From Equadaptatus sp045642025 (GTDB taxonomy: Bacteria; Synergistota; Synergistia; Synergistales; Synergistaceae): a stretch of DNA of 52,303 nucleotides. This document shows, in pieces, positions 34,473 to 42,741 of this stretch (the first letter of the stretch is position 1; every line of letters starts with the position of its first letter). The position numbers and the translations under genes were made by a program. The stretch lies in assembly GCA_045642025.1 (NCBI GenBank), contig JAZUIB010000042.1:1-52303 (forward strand). The letters run 5' to 3'. Below the pieces are notes generated by a model. The model had not been told where the DNA came from and did not search any database. It was given only the letters and a program-made list of their open reading frames with translations.

Positions 34473-35129
34473 TTAGATACGCCGTTCCCGTACTGTTTTT
34501 TCGCTGCCCCATTCGAGAGCCGTGAGGAAGTTTCTTGCTTTCATTTCTTCAAATACCGGCTTTATTTCTTCTATTTTGATTTCCGGGATTTCAAACCGGA
34601 TTTCTATGGTTTCGCCATAGTTTATGTTTCTGTATTCATCGCCAAAATTGTATTTGTCCAGCATTGTCAGCAAGGTTTGTGAATAGTCATATCCGCATAT
34701 AAGCCTAAGTGGTATGCAAAACTCCATTTCTTTTGCTTCGCAGGCTTCTGTCGCCAGCCGGGCAGCTTCTCCGTATGCGTCTATAAGCCCCCGCACGCCG
34801 AGTTTGATTCCGCCGAAGTAGCGTGCTACAACTATTAGTGTGTTGTCCAGTTCACAACGTTTGAGAGCACCCAAAATAGGCCGACCTGCTGTGCCTGCAG
34901 GTTCTCCCGCATCTGAGCAGTGTTCAAGAATATTGTTTGTTCCAATCCTGTATGCCCAACAATAGTGAGTAGCTTTCGGATATTTTACGGCGATTTCTTT
35001 TAGTTTTGTCTGAGCTTCTTCTGCGTTTAGAGCTACACGGACAGAGCCAATAAAACGAGAGCGTTTTACCGTTGTTTCAATGTCTGTTTCTTTTGACGGA
35101 GCTTTAAAAAAACTGTTTGTTATTTCCAT
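34473..35129 (-). CDS. yigZ: IMPACT/YigZ-family protein
   Basis: 218 residues. N-terminal UPF0029 domain with KRSRFIGSV, HYCWAYRIG, DAGEPAGTAGRPIL and VVARYFGGIKLG, then a DUF1949-type C-terminal domain (about 135-205). The family is linked to translation control; the biochemical role in bacteria is not settled. Two starts are possible: ATG 35129, which overlaps the HIT stop by ten bases, or ATG 35150. Neither has a good ribosome site, so coupling to the HIT gene is likely. Confidence 0.93.
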   Translation of the reverse strand: MEITNSFFKAPSKETDIETTVKRSRFIGSVRVALNAEEAQTKLKEIAVKYPKATHYCWAYRIGTNNILEHCSDAGEPAGTAGRPILGALKRCELDNTLIVVARYFGGIKLGVRGLIDAYGEAARLATEACEAKEMEFCIPLRLICGYDYSQTLLTMLDKYNFGDEYRNINYGETIEIRFEIPEIKIEEIKPVFEEMKARNFLTALEWGSEKTVRERRI

Positions 35130-35605
35130 TCTGCTGTTATTCTGCGCCATACAGATTCAAGTGCTTCAGAGATTACACGAGTGTCACTGATAACAGGCAT
35201 AAAATTGGTATCACCGTTCCAGCGAGGTACAACATGCATGTGCAAATGCTGGTCTATGCCGGCACCCGCAACTTTCCCGATATTCATACCTATATTAAAT
35301 CCGTCAGGGTACATAACTATTGTCAATGTTGCGACAGCCTTCTGTACCAGCTGCATAAGTTCGGCAAGCTCATCTGTCGTCATTTCCGCAAAGTTATGCA
35401 GATGACGGTAGGGAATCACCATAAGATGTCCGGCATTGTACGGATAGCGGTTCATTATTACAAAGCATAGTTTTCCCCGATAAACGATAAGATTTTCTTC
35501 GTCCTTATCTTGTTTCGGATAATCACAAAATATACACCCGCTGGGGTTGGTATCTCCAGAAAGGATATATTCGCTGCGCCAAGGCGCAAAAATTTTGTCT
35601 ACCAT
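35120..35605 (-). CDS. HIT-family nucleotide hydrolase/transferase
   Basis: 161 residues. The histidine triad is QHLHMHVVP near residue 120. An N-terminal CIFC pair (Cys24, Cys27) may bind zinc, as in the Ap4A-phosphorylase-like HIT group. YPYNAGHLMVIPYRH is the conserved substrate block. It hydrolyses nucleotide phosphoramidates or dinucleoside polyphosphates. It is first in a unit with the IMPACT gene. Confidence 0.94.
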   Translation of the reverse strand: MVDKIFAPWRSEYILSGDTNPSGCIFCDYPKQDKDEENLIVYRGKLCFVIMNRYPYNAGHLMVIPYRHLHNFAEMTTDELAELMQLVQKAVATLTIVMYPDGFNIGMNIGKVAGAGIDQHLHMHVVPRWNGDTNFMPVISDTRVISEALESVWRRITAEWK

Positions 35606-35710
35606 CTATATCACTACTTTCAATAAATTTTTCTTGTATATTATAATTCTTTTAGTCCGTAAACCGCAAATATGTGGTATAAAATATACAACACAAAAGG
35701 AGGATGCAGT

Positions 35711-36409
35711 ATGAAAAAGACTCTTAAAGCAATCATTGTGTTTACGATTATGGCAGTACTTTTCTGCACAGTAAGCACTGCCTTTGCCTCAGATCCGGCA
35801 CATTTGAAACGTATCAAAATGGCTGCAGAAGTTCTTAATGAAATGGCAGAACAGAATGATGCCGGAAGTCTCGGTGATGTTATCGCATCAGGTCGCGGGG
35901 TTGCAATTTTCCCTCGTGTCGGCAAAGCAGGTTTTATAGTTGGCGGTATGGGTGGTCAGGGTATAGTTCTCATCAAGGGCAAAAATGGCAAATGGACAGG
36001 CCCTGCATTCATGGGTATAGCCGGTGCAAGTTTCGGGCTTCAGATAGGCGCAAGCCAGACAGCTCTTGTGCTTGTTATCACAAACGAAGCAGGACTTCGC
36101 GCATTTACCAGTGGTAACAGCCTTACACTCGGTGGAGATATATCCGTTGCGGCAGGGCCTGTAGGCAGAAACGCAAAGGCTTCAACAGACGGCAGGGCCT
36201 CAGCTGCAATATACAGTTACTCAATGTCTAAAGGTCTTTTTGCCGGACTGTCCATTGACGGAAGCCAGCTCAATCAAAACAGAGATGCAAGTAATGCATA
36301 TTGGGGTAAACCTCTCTCTGCACAGGCAGCTCTTACAAAACCAGCAACAGATAAACGTATTAAACCTGTTGTCAATGCGCTTAACAGACTGGTTAAAAAA
36401 GCACAGTAA
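35711..36409 (+). CDS. Exported SYLF/Ysc84-domain lipid-binding protein
   Basis: 232 residues. A signal peptide (about 1-25, STAFA-SD) precedes the SYLF domain: IASGRGVAIFPRVGKAGFIVGGMGG, WTGPAFMGIAGASFGLQIGA and a Gly-rich C-terminus ending GLFAGLSIDGSQL. SYLF proteins bind phosphoinositides or other lipids; in bacteria they are periplasmic. The ATG at 35711 follows aaaggagg. It leads a plus-strand group of small exported proteins but has its own terminator. Confidence 0.94.
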   Translation: MKKTLKAIIVFTIMAVLFCTVSTAFASDPAHLKRIKMAAEVLNEMAEQNDAGSLGDVIASGRGVAIFPRVGKAGFIVGGMGGQGIVLIKGKNGKWTGPAFMGIAGASFGLQIGASQTALVLVITNEAGLRAFTSGNSLTLGGDISVAAGPVGRNAKASTDGRASAAIYSYSMSKGLFAGLSIDGSQLNQNRDASNAYWGKPLSAQAALTKPATDKRIKPVVNALNRLVKKAQ

Positions 36410-36424
36410 ATTAACACAAAGGCT

Positions 36425-36450
36425 AAGCCCGGCATAAGCCGGGCTTTTTT
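36425..36450 (+). terminator. Terminator after the SYLF gene
   Basis: aagcccggc, loop ata, gccgggctt, then six T. A strong plus-strand terminator. Confidence 0.9.
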
Positions 36451-36589
36451 AATTCTTAAATTTTTTCAGATTATTTAAATCTCCACAAAATCTCCACATT
36501 TTCTTCAAACTTCTCACATAATCGAAGAATATACTTTAATCACACCAACAAGGGAAACCTTAAAAAATAACGAAACGGAGGCGGTAAGG

Positions 36590-36952
36590 ATGACCATGTT
36601 GATGAAAAAAACAATGAAACAGACAGCACTTACGGTAGCAATACTCTTCTCACTTTCAGGATGCGCACTCGCCGCACCGGCACGCGGCAAAATGAACGGA
36701 CACGGCAATAATACCAGACATCAGATTTCAGTCAGCCGTAACAATCATAACTCACGTCCGGTTGTCACAAAAGTAGTGCGTAGGGTCAAACCCGTTCACC
36801 ATAACAAAACTGTTGTTGTTCACGATGCACCAAGAGTTGTACATCATTACAATGACAGATACTGCGACTCAGACAACACAGGAACAGCAATTGCAGCAGG
36901 ACTCGTAGGGCTTATTTTAGGAAGTGTTATAGCAAATAATAACTGTTATTAG
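36590..36952 (+). CDS. Small exported His/Asn/Val-rich protein, possible lipoprotein
   Basis: 120 residues. The N-terminus is a signal sequence with a candidate lipobox LSGC and, slightly later, an ALA-AP site, so lipidation is possible but not certain. The mature part is basic and His/Asn-rich (RRVKPVHHNKTVVVHDAPRVVHHYND). It ends in a Gly-zipper-like helix (AIAAGLVGLILGSVIA). A ggaggcgg site precedes the ATG. No family recognised. Confidence 0.78.
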   Translation: MTMLMKKTMKQTALTVAILFSLSGCALAAPARGKMNGHGNNTRHQISVSRNNHNSRPVVTKVVRRVKPVHHNKTVVVHDAPRVVHHYNDRYCDSDNTGTAIAAGLVGLILGSVIANNNCY

Positions 36953-37053
36953 TGACATAGCTGGCAGAAATAATGGATTTTTCTGCCGGCTGTACTTTTA
37001 TAATTAAACTGTAGCCGCTATAATATAGATGGATTTAGGATAGAATACAAGGG

Positions 37054-37366
37054 GTTGAAAAGTATGAGTAACAGAAAATTGGTATTATGTTTTGCATTGA
37101 TTTTGACATTGTGTATGTCTGGTGTTGCTTTTGCACATGGCGGTGACCATCGCCTCTCAGGCAGACATAGTTTCTACAACGGACATGGCGGAGGTGCACA
37201 TCATCACTATCATCATAATCACCGCAAACCTCACCACCCGCCTCACAGACACAAACACCACCACCGACCGCACCATAGATATTAAACGCCATACTATATA
37301 ATAAGATGAATTCAAAATAGACCATAAGGAGTTGAAAAGTATGAATAACAGAAAATTGGTATTATG
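37054..37366 (+). repeat. Duplicated 5' ends of the two His-rich genes
   Basis: The segment from gttgaaaagtatga to ggtattatg, which covers the ribosome site, ATG and the first codons, occurs at 37054-37089 and again at 37331-37366 with one difference. Upstream bases are also similar. The two genes are tandem duplicates of the start region with different mature parts. Confidence 0.8.
37064..37285 (+). CDS. Small exported His-rich peptide
   Basis: 73 residues. A signal peptide (about 1-24, SGVAFA-HG) leaves a mature part of about 50 residues, nearly half His with Gly, Pro, Arg and Lys (for example HHHYHHNHRKPHHPPHRHK). Such tracts bind nickel, zinc or copper. The ATG at 37064 is chosen because aagggg lies at good distance. 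Its start region is duplicated in the next gene. The codons before the His tract are not shifted, so this is a real gene and not noise. Confidence 0.75.
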   Translation: MSNRKLVLCFALILTLCMSGVAFAHGGDHRLSGRHSFYNGHGGGAHHHYHHNHRKPHHPPHRHKHHHRPHHRY

Positions 37367-38033
37367 CTTCGCCATGATTATGACGCTGTGTATGGCTAGT
37401 GTTGCTTTTGCAGGTCACGGCGGCAGAGGCAGGGGTCATGGCGGAGGTTTAGGCGGTAGACATTCTTTCTCCGGAGGTCATGGCGGAGGTTTCGGCGGCA
37501 GACATTCTTTCTCCGGAGGTCACGGAGGAGGTCACGGCGGCAGACATTCTTTCTCCGGAGGTCTCGGCAGTGTAGGCAGAGGCAATACCATCCGACATAA
37601 TGGTAACTTCGGCAGAAGCGCTTCCTTTGCGCACCGCTGGTCACGCGGAGGCATACATTATCACTATCATGATCATGGCAGATGGGCGCACAGCAGGCAC
37701 CATTACTGGCCGCGCAGAAGCAGCATACATTACCATTACTACCATCGACCGCACTACACATATCATCACTACAGACCATGGCGTCATTATTACTGGGACT
37801 ATGGCTATTACAGGCCATGGAGATATTACTGGGATTCAGATTACTACTGGGGATGGCCAGCAGCAAGTTTCGTAACAGGATATGTCATCGGCAGTACAGC
37901 AAGCTCATCAAATGTCAGCAGCAACTATTACTACAATGTGTGTGCAGAAGGATGCAACTGTCTTGACAGAGACAATCCTACTCCGTGCAACTGCACTGAA
38001 AACTGTTATTGCAACATGTATCATAACCGATAG
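37341..38033 (+). CDS. Exported His/Gly/Tyr-rich protein with tandem repeats
   Basis: 230 residues. Signal peptide about 1-24. Residues about 30-75 hold three or four copies of a Gly/His unit built on GGRHSFSGGHGGG. A long His/Tyr/Trp/Arg-rich part (HYHYHDHGRW, YHHYRPWRHYYW) and a short Cys-rich tail (CAEGCNCLDRDNPTPCNC) follow, with about eight Cys. Metal or surface binding is plausible; no family recognised. The repeats are about 45 bases long in DNA and could change number by slippage. Confidence 0.78.
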   Translation: MNNRKLVLCFAMIMTLCMASVAFAGHGGRGRGHGGGLGGRHSFSGGHGGGFGGRHSFSGGHGGGHGGRHSFSGGLGSVGRGNTIRHNGNFGRSASFAHRWSRGGIHYHYHDHGRWAHSRHHYWPRRSSIHYHYYHRPHYTYHHYRPWRHYYWDYGYYRPWRYYWDSDYYWGWPAASFVTGYVIGSTASSSNVSSNYYYNVCAEGCNCLDRDNPTPCNCTENCYCNMYHNR

Positions 38034-38048
38034 GTCTGAGGAGAAAAA

Positions 38049-38510
38049 ATGAACAGAAGAAAAATTGTAAAGTACATTGCCTTGCCAACAGCAATAATAA
38101 TGATTCTTTCGACAGCAGCTTTTGCCAGACCACACTACCATTATCATTATCACGGCTGCGGCGGATCGGCATGGTATAACACCGGATGGGGAGCAGCAGC
38201 TATTGGACTGGGAACAGGGCTGCTCATAAGTTCAATTGCAAATTCTTCAAGAAATTCAGTCAGAGTAGACCCTGGAAGATACAGGCAAGATCCTGGCAGA
38301 TATCGGCAGGACCCTGGATATTACAGATATAATTACGGCCGATATTCGCGTTACGGATATCGTAACACAGAATATGCAGAAAGGGTACCTGAAGGTGTTG
38401 TAGTAAACGGTCAGCTCTATACACCGGCACAGACAAACAGTGCGTATCGGTATTACGGTGACCGATACAATACATACTCATATCCGTTTCGCCAAGACCC
38501 CGGAAGATAA
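38049..38510 (+). CDS. Exported Tyr/Arg-rich protein with DPGRYRQ repeats
   Basis: 153 residues. A signal peptide (about 1-26, STAAFA-RP) is followed by HYHYHYHGCGG, a Gly-rich hydrophobic helix (AIGLGTGLLISSIA) and repeats DPGRYRQ, DPGRYRQ, DPGYYRY; the extreme C-terminus again reads QDPGR. The C-terminal half contains a VPEGVVVNGQLYTPA segment like a small surface domain. ggaggag-type site (tgaggag) upstream. It is 15 bases after the preceding gene and shares its terminator. Confidence 0.78.
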   Translation: MNRRKIVKYIALPTAIIMILSTAAFARPHYHYHYHGCGGSAWYNTGWGAAAIGLGTGLLISSIANSSRNSVRVDPGRYRQDPGRYRQDPGYYRYNYGRYSRYGYRNTEYAERVPEGVVVNGQLYTPAQTNSAYRYYGDRYNTYSYPFRQDPGR

Positions 38511-38555
38511 TAAAAACTGATTTTATCCATAAAACACAAATCGGACAAAAACAAC

Positions 38556-38588
38556 AAAAAAAGAACCGGTTTTACCGGTTCTTTTTTT
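38556..38588. terminator. Bidirectional terminator
   Basis: aagaaccggt and accggttctt flank a short TTT loop with A-run and T-run on the two sides. It serves the His-rich group and the convergent ankyrin gene. Confidence 0.9.
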
Positions 38589-38595
38589 GATACTT

Positions 38596-39102
38596 TTAGT
38601 CCGCAAGCATCTGGTTAAGTATACCACCGTAGTTGTATTCGCGCGCCGTATTACCCGCATCGTCCATCGCGTTTGTGTCACAACCGGCGTCAATCAAAAG
38701 CTGATACATTTTGTCGTAGATTTCTTTGGCAGTAGTAACGCGGTGTGTTTCGTAGTTTGAGCCATCAGTCATGCGCGGGTTGCTACGAATGAGACAAACT
38801 GTCATAAGCGGTGTGCGGCCGTATTCTCCGCGTTTGTTTTTCTGTGAAGCAACAAGTGTGGTAAAACTTGCCAGATCAGCTTTCTGAATTGCCTTGAAGA
38901 TGTTTGTTTCCTTCGGCGCTGCCTTTTTTACCGGTATTGCCTTTTTCGGTGCTTCGGCTTTCTTCGCTGCGGGCTTCTTCGCGCAGCATTTCGTGGGCGC
39001 TGCTTTTTTTACTTCGGTTTTCACTTCTGCCGCTTCAGACCGAACCTTTTTTTCCTCTGCTTTCGGAGCGGCTTTTTCGGCTTTTGCTTTTTTTGCTGCC
39101 AT
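38596..39102 (-). CDS. Ankyrin-repeat protein with Lys/Ala-rich N-terminal tail
   Basis: 168 residues. Residues 1-65 are Lys/Ala/Pro/Glu-rich, like a histone H1 tail (KKAAPTKCCAKKPAAKKAEA). Residues about 70-165 form two ankyrin-type helices pairs: GEYGRTPLMTVCLI and LLIDAGCDTNAMDDAGNTA are the tell-tale motifs. It lacks a signal peptide, so it is cytoplasmic and may bind nucleic acid through the tail. The aaaggag site supports the start. No partner is adjacent. Confidence 0.85.
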   Translation of the reverse strand: MAAKKAKAEKAAPKAEEKKVRSEAAEVKTEVKKAAPTKCCAKKPAAKKAEAPKKAIPVKKAAPKETNIFKAIQKADLASFTTLVASQKNKRGEYGRTPLMTVCLIRSNPRMTDGSNYETHRVTTAKEIYDKMYQLLIDAGCDTNAMDDAGNTAREYNYGGILNQMLAD

Positions 39103-39181
39103 AACGCATCTCTCCTTTGTAACGTAGAAATCTAAGGTGTCTTTATTATATACTTCTTACTGCAAACATTACAGTACTGCC

Positions 39182-41002
39182 TTAGAAATTGTGGTTTATT
39201 ACGGCGTCAACAAGCGTCTGTCCGTATGGATTATAAAACACGGACTCCCGCTCATACGGGTTATCTTCTCCGGCATAGTCTGTTACCACTATACCAACGG
39301 GGCCGTTCATTTTGCTTATCTCTTCTGCCGTTCGTCCGTTGACGCTGCTTGCAACGGCAGGATAATTGGGAACTAACGACATATATGCTGATGTATGGTT
39401 GATACACCAGCCGATGTATGAATGGTCGTTTTGTACAAGTTCTGCAAAATAATCCATCGCTGTTTTTATTGCATCGTACTTGTCGTCACCGCGAAAAACG
39501 CTGTACTTGTCCTGCACGCATAGAGTTACTGTTTCGCTTCCGTTCTTGCCCTGTATGTACGCAGTTTTTTTCATCCCACCCCAGTTTCTTAAGTACGCGC
39601 CGACAGGATTTTGGTCTTCAATATAATCCCTCGAGAGGAAAAGTATTTTGCCGCGCATATCCTTGACTGTCATGCCCGGCTTGAATTCCGCGGCATATTC
39701 ACTCCATACCGCAAGTTCGTTCTGTATGGCTCTGTTGCCTTCCGCAACGTTGCCGCCGGTAACACAATAGTCTGTTTTTCCGTTGCTGCTGTCATAGATC
39801 GCGTCCGGCTCTTCATGATTGACCATGACTATGACAAAATCACGCGGATGGGCCTTGATGTGATTGCATATTTCGCTGATTGCTTCATGGAACTGTATTG
39901 CACAGGGTATCAGTCCGTGATGTATTATCATGTTGTCATAACTGCCTTCATGGCAAGGTCTCAGGTCAAAACAACGGACACCTTTTTCCAGCTGCTGTGC
40001 CAGTGTAAGTGTCTGCGTTTTGCCCATGTCGGTAAATCTTGTGCCGAGAACTATTCCTTCCTCAAGCAGATAGGTACAACTGTCATGGCTTCCCGGAATT
40101 GAAATCTGGTTTATGAGCATTGTGTCAGGAAGACTTTCTGACCAGGTCTTCTGTCTCACTATGCAGCGTGAACCAAGTCTGCTGCTGTATTCGCTGTATT
40201 TGGCATAAGGAGCTTCTATAATCGTGCCTCCGACCGCACTCCCGCAGCCGGAAATAAACGCAGTATCGGCAGGCGGAGCTACGTTGCCGAAGCTTATACA
40301 CTTAAGTTTTGGACAGTTATAGAAAGCCTGATCGGAATAGGAGTAGATATCAGCTTTGTGATCGTTGACATATTTTTTGAAATCAAAATAATTGCTGCTC
40401 GTTCCGTCGGCTATGCACACTTCTTCAAGTTTTGGACATCCGTTAAACGCTTTGCTGTTCAGTTTCGTGTTTGTATCCATTATGATTACTTTTTTTAGGG
40501 AACTCCAGCGGTTGTCAAATGAATCCTGTTCTATTTTGCTTATGTTGCCGGGTATAATTACTTCTTCAATACCGCTTACATCGTCTTCTGAAGCTGCACT
40601 CAGCACAATGTAGTACAGTTTGACCGGTTGCTCGCTCTCTGACTGTTCCGGTTTCTGTTCGGGCTGTTTTTCTTCAGACGCAGACTGCTCAGATTCTGTC
40701 TGCTCCTGTTTCTGTTCAGGCTGTTTTTCTTTGGTGGTATCTGGGTTAATCAGCCCCTCTGTCTCTTTGGCAGCTTCAGCGTCACTTTCTCCCTCTTCTT
40801 TTATAACCGCTATCGTTTTTTCTTCCTGCGCTATAGATGAGGATTTTGAACTGTTTGAGCCGCCTCCGCCGCAACCGCCTGACAGTATAAGCGCCGCAAA
40901 CATTCCCGTGATAATCAATACATTCAGCCATTGACGATGTGCACGGAGGTTTATAATATTGCACAGTCCAAAACTAAAATTTTGTTTTTTCTTCATCTCC
41001 AT
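39182..41002 (-). CDS. Secreted lipoprotein with LRR_5-like and PI-PLC X-like domains
   Basis: 606 residues. A signal with a lipobox-like SGGC, then a low-complexity Gln/Glu/Ser linker (EKQPEQKQEQ repeats). Residues about 140-290 look like BspA-type leucine-rich repeats (EEVIIPGNISKIEQDSFDN, LKKVIIMD). The C-terminal half is a PI-PLC X domain: ISIPGSHDSCTYLL and MIIHHGLIP carry the two catalytic His, with FDLRPC and VMVNHEEPDA. It probably cleaves phosphatidylinositol-type or related lipids outside the cell. ATG 41002 (or 40996) follows aggag. Confidence 0.87.
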   Translation of the reverse strand: MEMKKKQNFSFGLCNIINLRAHRQWLNVLIITGMFAALILSGGCGGGGSNSSKSSSIAQEEKTIAVIKEEGESDAEAAKETEGLINPDTTKEKQPEQKQEQTESEQSASEEKQPEQKPEQSESEQPVKLYYIVLSAASEDDVSGIEEVIIPGNISKIEQDSFDNRWSSLKKVIIMDTNTKLNSKAFNGCPKLEEVCIADGTSSNYFDFKKYVNDHKADIYSYSDQAFYNCPKLKCISFGNVAPPADTAFISGCGSAVGGTIIEAPYAKYSEYSSRLGSRCIVRQKTWSESLPDTMLINQISIPGSHDSCTYLLEEGIVLGTRFTDMGKTQTLTLAQQLEKGVRCFDLRPCHEGSYDNMIIHHGLIPCAIQFHEAISEICNHIKAHPRDFVIVMVNHEEPDAIYDSSNGKTDYCVTGGNVAEGNRAIQNELAVWSEYAAEFKPGMTVKDMRGKILFLSRDYIEDQNPVGAYLRNWGGMKKTAYIQGKNGSETVTLCVQDKYSVFRGDDKYDAIKTAMDYFAELVQNDHSYIGWCINHTSAYMSLVPNYPAVASSVNGRTAEEISKMNGPVGIVVTDYAGEDNPYERESVFYNPYGQTLVDAVINHNF

Positions 41003-41162
41003 CACGCTCCTACAGCAATAAAAACAAATTATTTGTACACACAAACAAGTGATGGGATATTTTCTACCATCTCAACATCATTTTACAACATTATTATTTT
41101 TGGTGCAAGCCGCGAAATAATGATGTATACTGTTCCGTACACAAACGGAGGAGGCGCGGACA

Positions 41163-42587
41163 ATGAATCGAACACTGATGACCGACTTTTATGAACTCAC
41201 AATGGCACAGACCTATTTTGACCGCAGCGAAACCGAAAAGGTTGGATATTTTGATGTATTTTTCAGAACAAATCCTTTCGGAGGCGGCTATTCCGTTTCC
41301 GGAGGTCTTGACGAAATTATTGATTATATAAACGATTTTTCCTTCACGGGAGAAGATATTGCATTTCTGCGCAGCTGTAACTGTTTTTCGGATGCCTTTC
41401 TCGAATATCTGCGCGAACTGAAATTTACCGGCGACATTTACGCGGTCGAGGATGGTACTCCTGTTTTTCCGCAGGAGCCTGTCATTACCGTGCGCGCCAA
41501 TGTCATCGAAGGACAACTTTGCGAAACAGCGCTGCTTGCCGCGTTTAACCACGGCACTCTTGTAACCACCGCGGCAAAAAGAATATGCGAAGCAGCTGGA
41601 GGAGCACCGGTTATGGAGTTTGGCGCAAGGCGCGCAAGAGGAATCATGTCTGCAGTTGAAGCAAGCAAATATGCTTTCGTCGGAGGCTGCGGCGGCACAA
41701 GCAACGTACTCGCGGCAAAACTTTATGACATTCCGGCGCTCGGAACTATGGCGCACAGTCTTGTCTGCGACGCAGACGATGAATACAGCGCATTTTTGTC
41801 TTATGCAAAGAGCAATCCAGACAACTGCCTGTTTCTCGTTGACACCTTTAACGTGTTGAAAAGCGGTGTTCCGAACGCAATAAAGGTCGCGCGCGACTTC
41901 CTTATTCCCAACGGATATAAATTCAAAGGCATCAGAATTGACAGTGGAGACCTTGCGTACTTGTCAAAACAGGCACGGAAAATGCTTGACGAAGCAGGCT
42001 TCAAAGACACTGCGATCTGTCTTTCAAACGGACTTGACGAACAAACGATCCTTTCTCTGCGTCATCAAGGCGCTTGTTTTGATTCTCTCGGCGCAGGTGA
42101 CAACATTGCAGCGGCAAACGAACGCGTGGGTGCAGTTTACAAACTTGTAGCGATTGAACAGAACGGTACCCTGATACCAAAAATTAAAGTCACAAATGAC
42201 GCGTCAAAAACAGTCACCCCGGGCTTCAAACAGATGTACCGCTTCTACGACAAAGAAACCGGCTACGCACTCGGCGATGTCATTGCCCTCAGCGAAGATA
42301 AAATTCCGACAGACAGTTTTGTACTTGAAAGCCATACAGAAGACTGGAAAAGCAAAACTATAACCAACTACACTGTAAAAAATCTGCGCGTAAAGGTATT
42401 TGAAAACGGCAGACAAATTTACAGGCTACCGAATATCCACGAACGCAAGGCATTCTGTGAAGCGCAGATGAAAACGATATATCCTGAAATTCTGCGCAGC
42501 GCAAATCCGCAGGAATATTACGTTGACCTGACGCACAAACTTTCCGCTCTCCGTAAAGAACTTATTAAAAAGGCGCTGAAAAAATAG
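41163..42587 (+). CDS. pncB: Nicotinate phosphoribosyltransferase
   Basis: 474 residues. MTDFYELTMAQTYF opens the protein, as in the NAPRTase family; EFGARRARG and IRIDSGDLAYLSKQAR bind phosphoribosyl pyrophosphate and substrate, and SNGLDEQTI follows. It makes nicotinate mononucleotide for NAD salvage. A ggaggagg site precedes the ATG. It has its own terminator and divergent promoter region (41003-41162). Confidence 0.96.
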   Translation: MNRTLMTDFYELTMAQTYFDRSETEKVGYFDVFFRTNPFGGGYSVSGGLDEIIDYINDFSFTGEDIAFLRSCNCFSDAFLEYLRELKFTGDIYAVEDGTPVFPQEPVITVRANVIEGQLCETALLAAFNHGTLVTTAAKRICEAAGGAPVMEFGARRARGIMSAVEASKYAFVGGCGGTSNVLAAKLYDIPALGTMAHSLVCDADDEYSAFLSYAKSNPDNCLFLVDTFNVLKSGVPNAIKVARDFLIPNGYKFKGIRIDSGDLAYLSKQARKMLDEAGFKDTAICLSNGLDEQTILSLRHQGACFDSLGAGDNIAAANERVGAVYKLVAIEQNGTLIPKIKVTNDASKTVTPGFKQMYRFYDKETGYALGDVIALSEDKIPTDSFVLESHTEDWKSKTITNYTVKNLRVKVFENGRQIYRLPNIHERKAFCEAQMKTIYPEILRSANPQEYYVDLTHKLSALRKELIKKALKK

Positions 42588-42640
42588 CGGCATTGGGGTA
42601 TGGTCAGGCAGGTATTTGCCAAAGCGGATATTAAGAGTTA

Positions 42641-42682
42641 AAACAAGCCGCGTGCTGATACACACGGCTCGTTTTTATTTTC
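42641..42682. terminator. Bidirectional terminator
   Basis: acaagccgcgtg and cacacggctcgt pair with one or two mismatches around ctgata, with A- and T-rich flanks. It lies between pncB and the convergent UxaA-type gene. Confidence 0.75.
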
Positions 42683-42741
42683 ACTATCAAAACTCTTCCA
42701 ACAACCATAGGCTGACTGCCCGCCTATACTTCTTTTTGAAC

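Noticed and set aside
37430..37565. CRISPR-like repeats
   Set aside because: The units are contiguous, in frame and coding; there are no spacers and no cas genes in the window.
37396..37866. Minus-strand Cys/Arg-rich frames opposite the His-rich gene
   Set aside because: Mirror of the repetitive Gly/His codons; no start signals.
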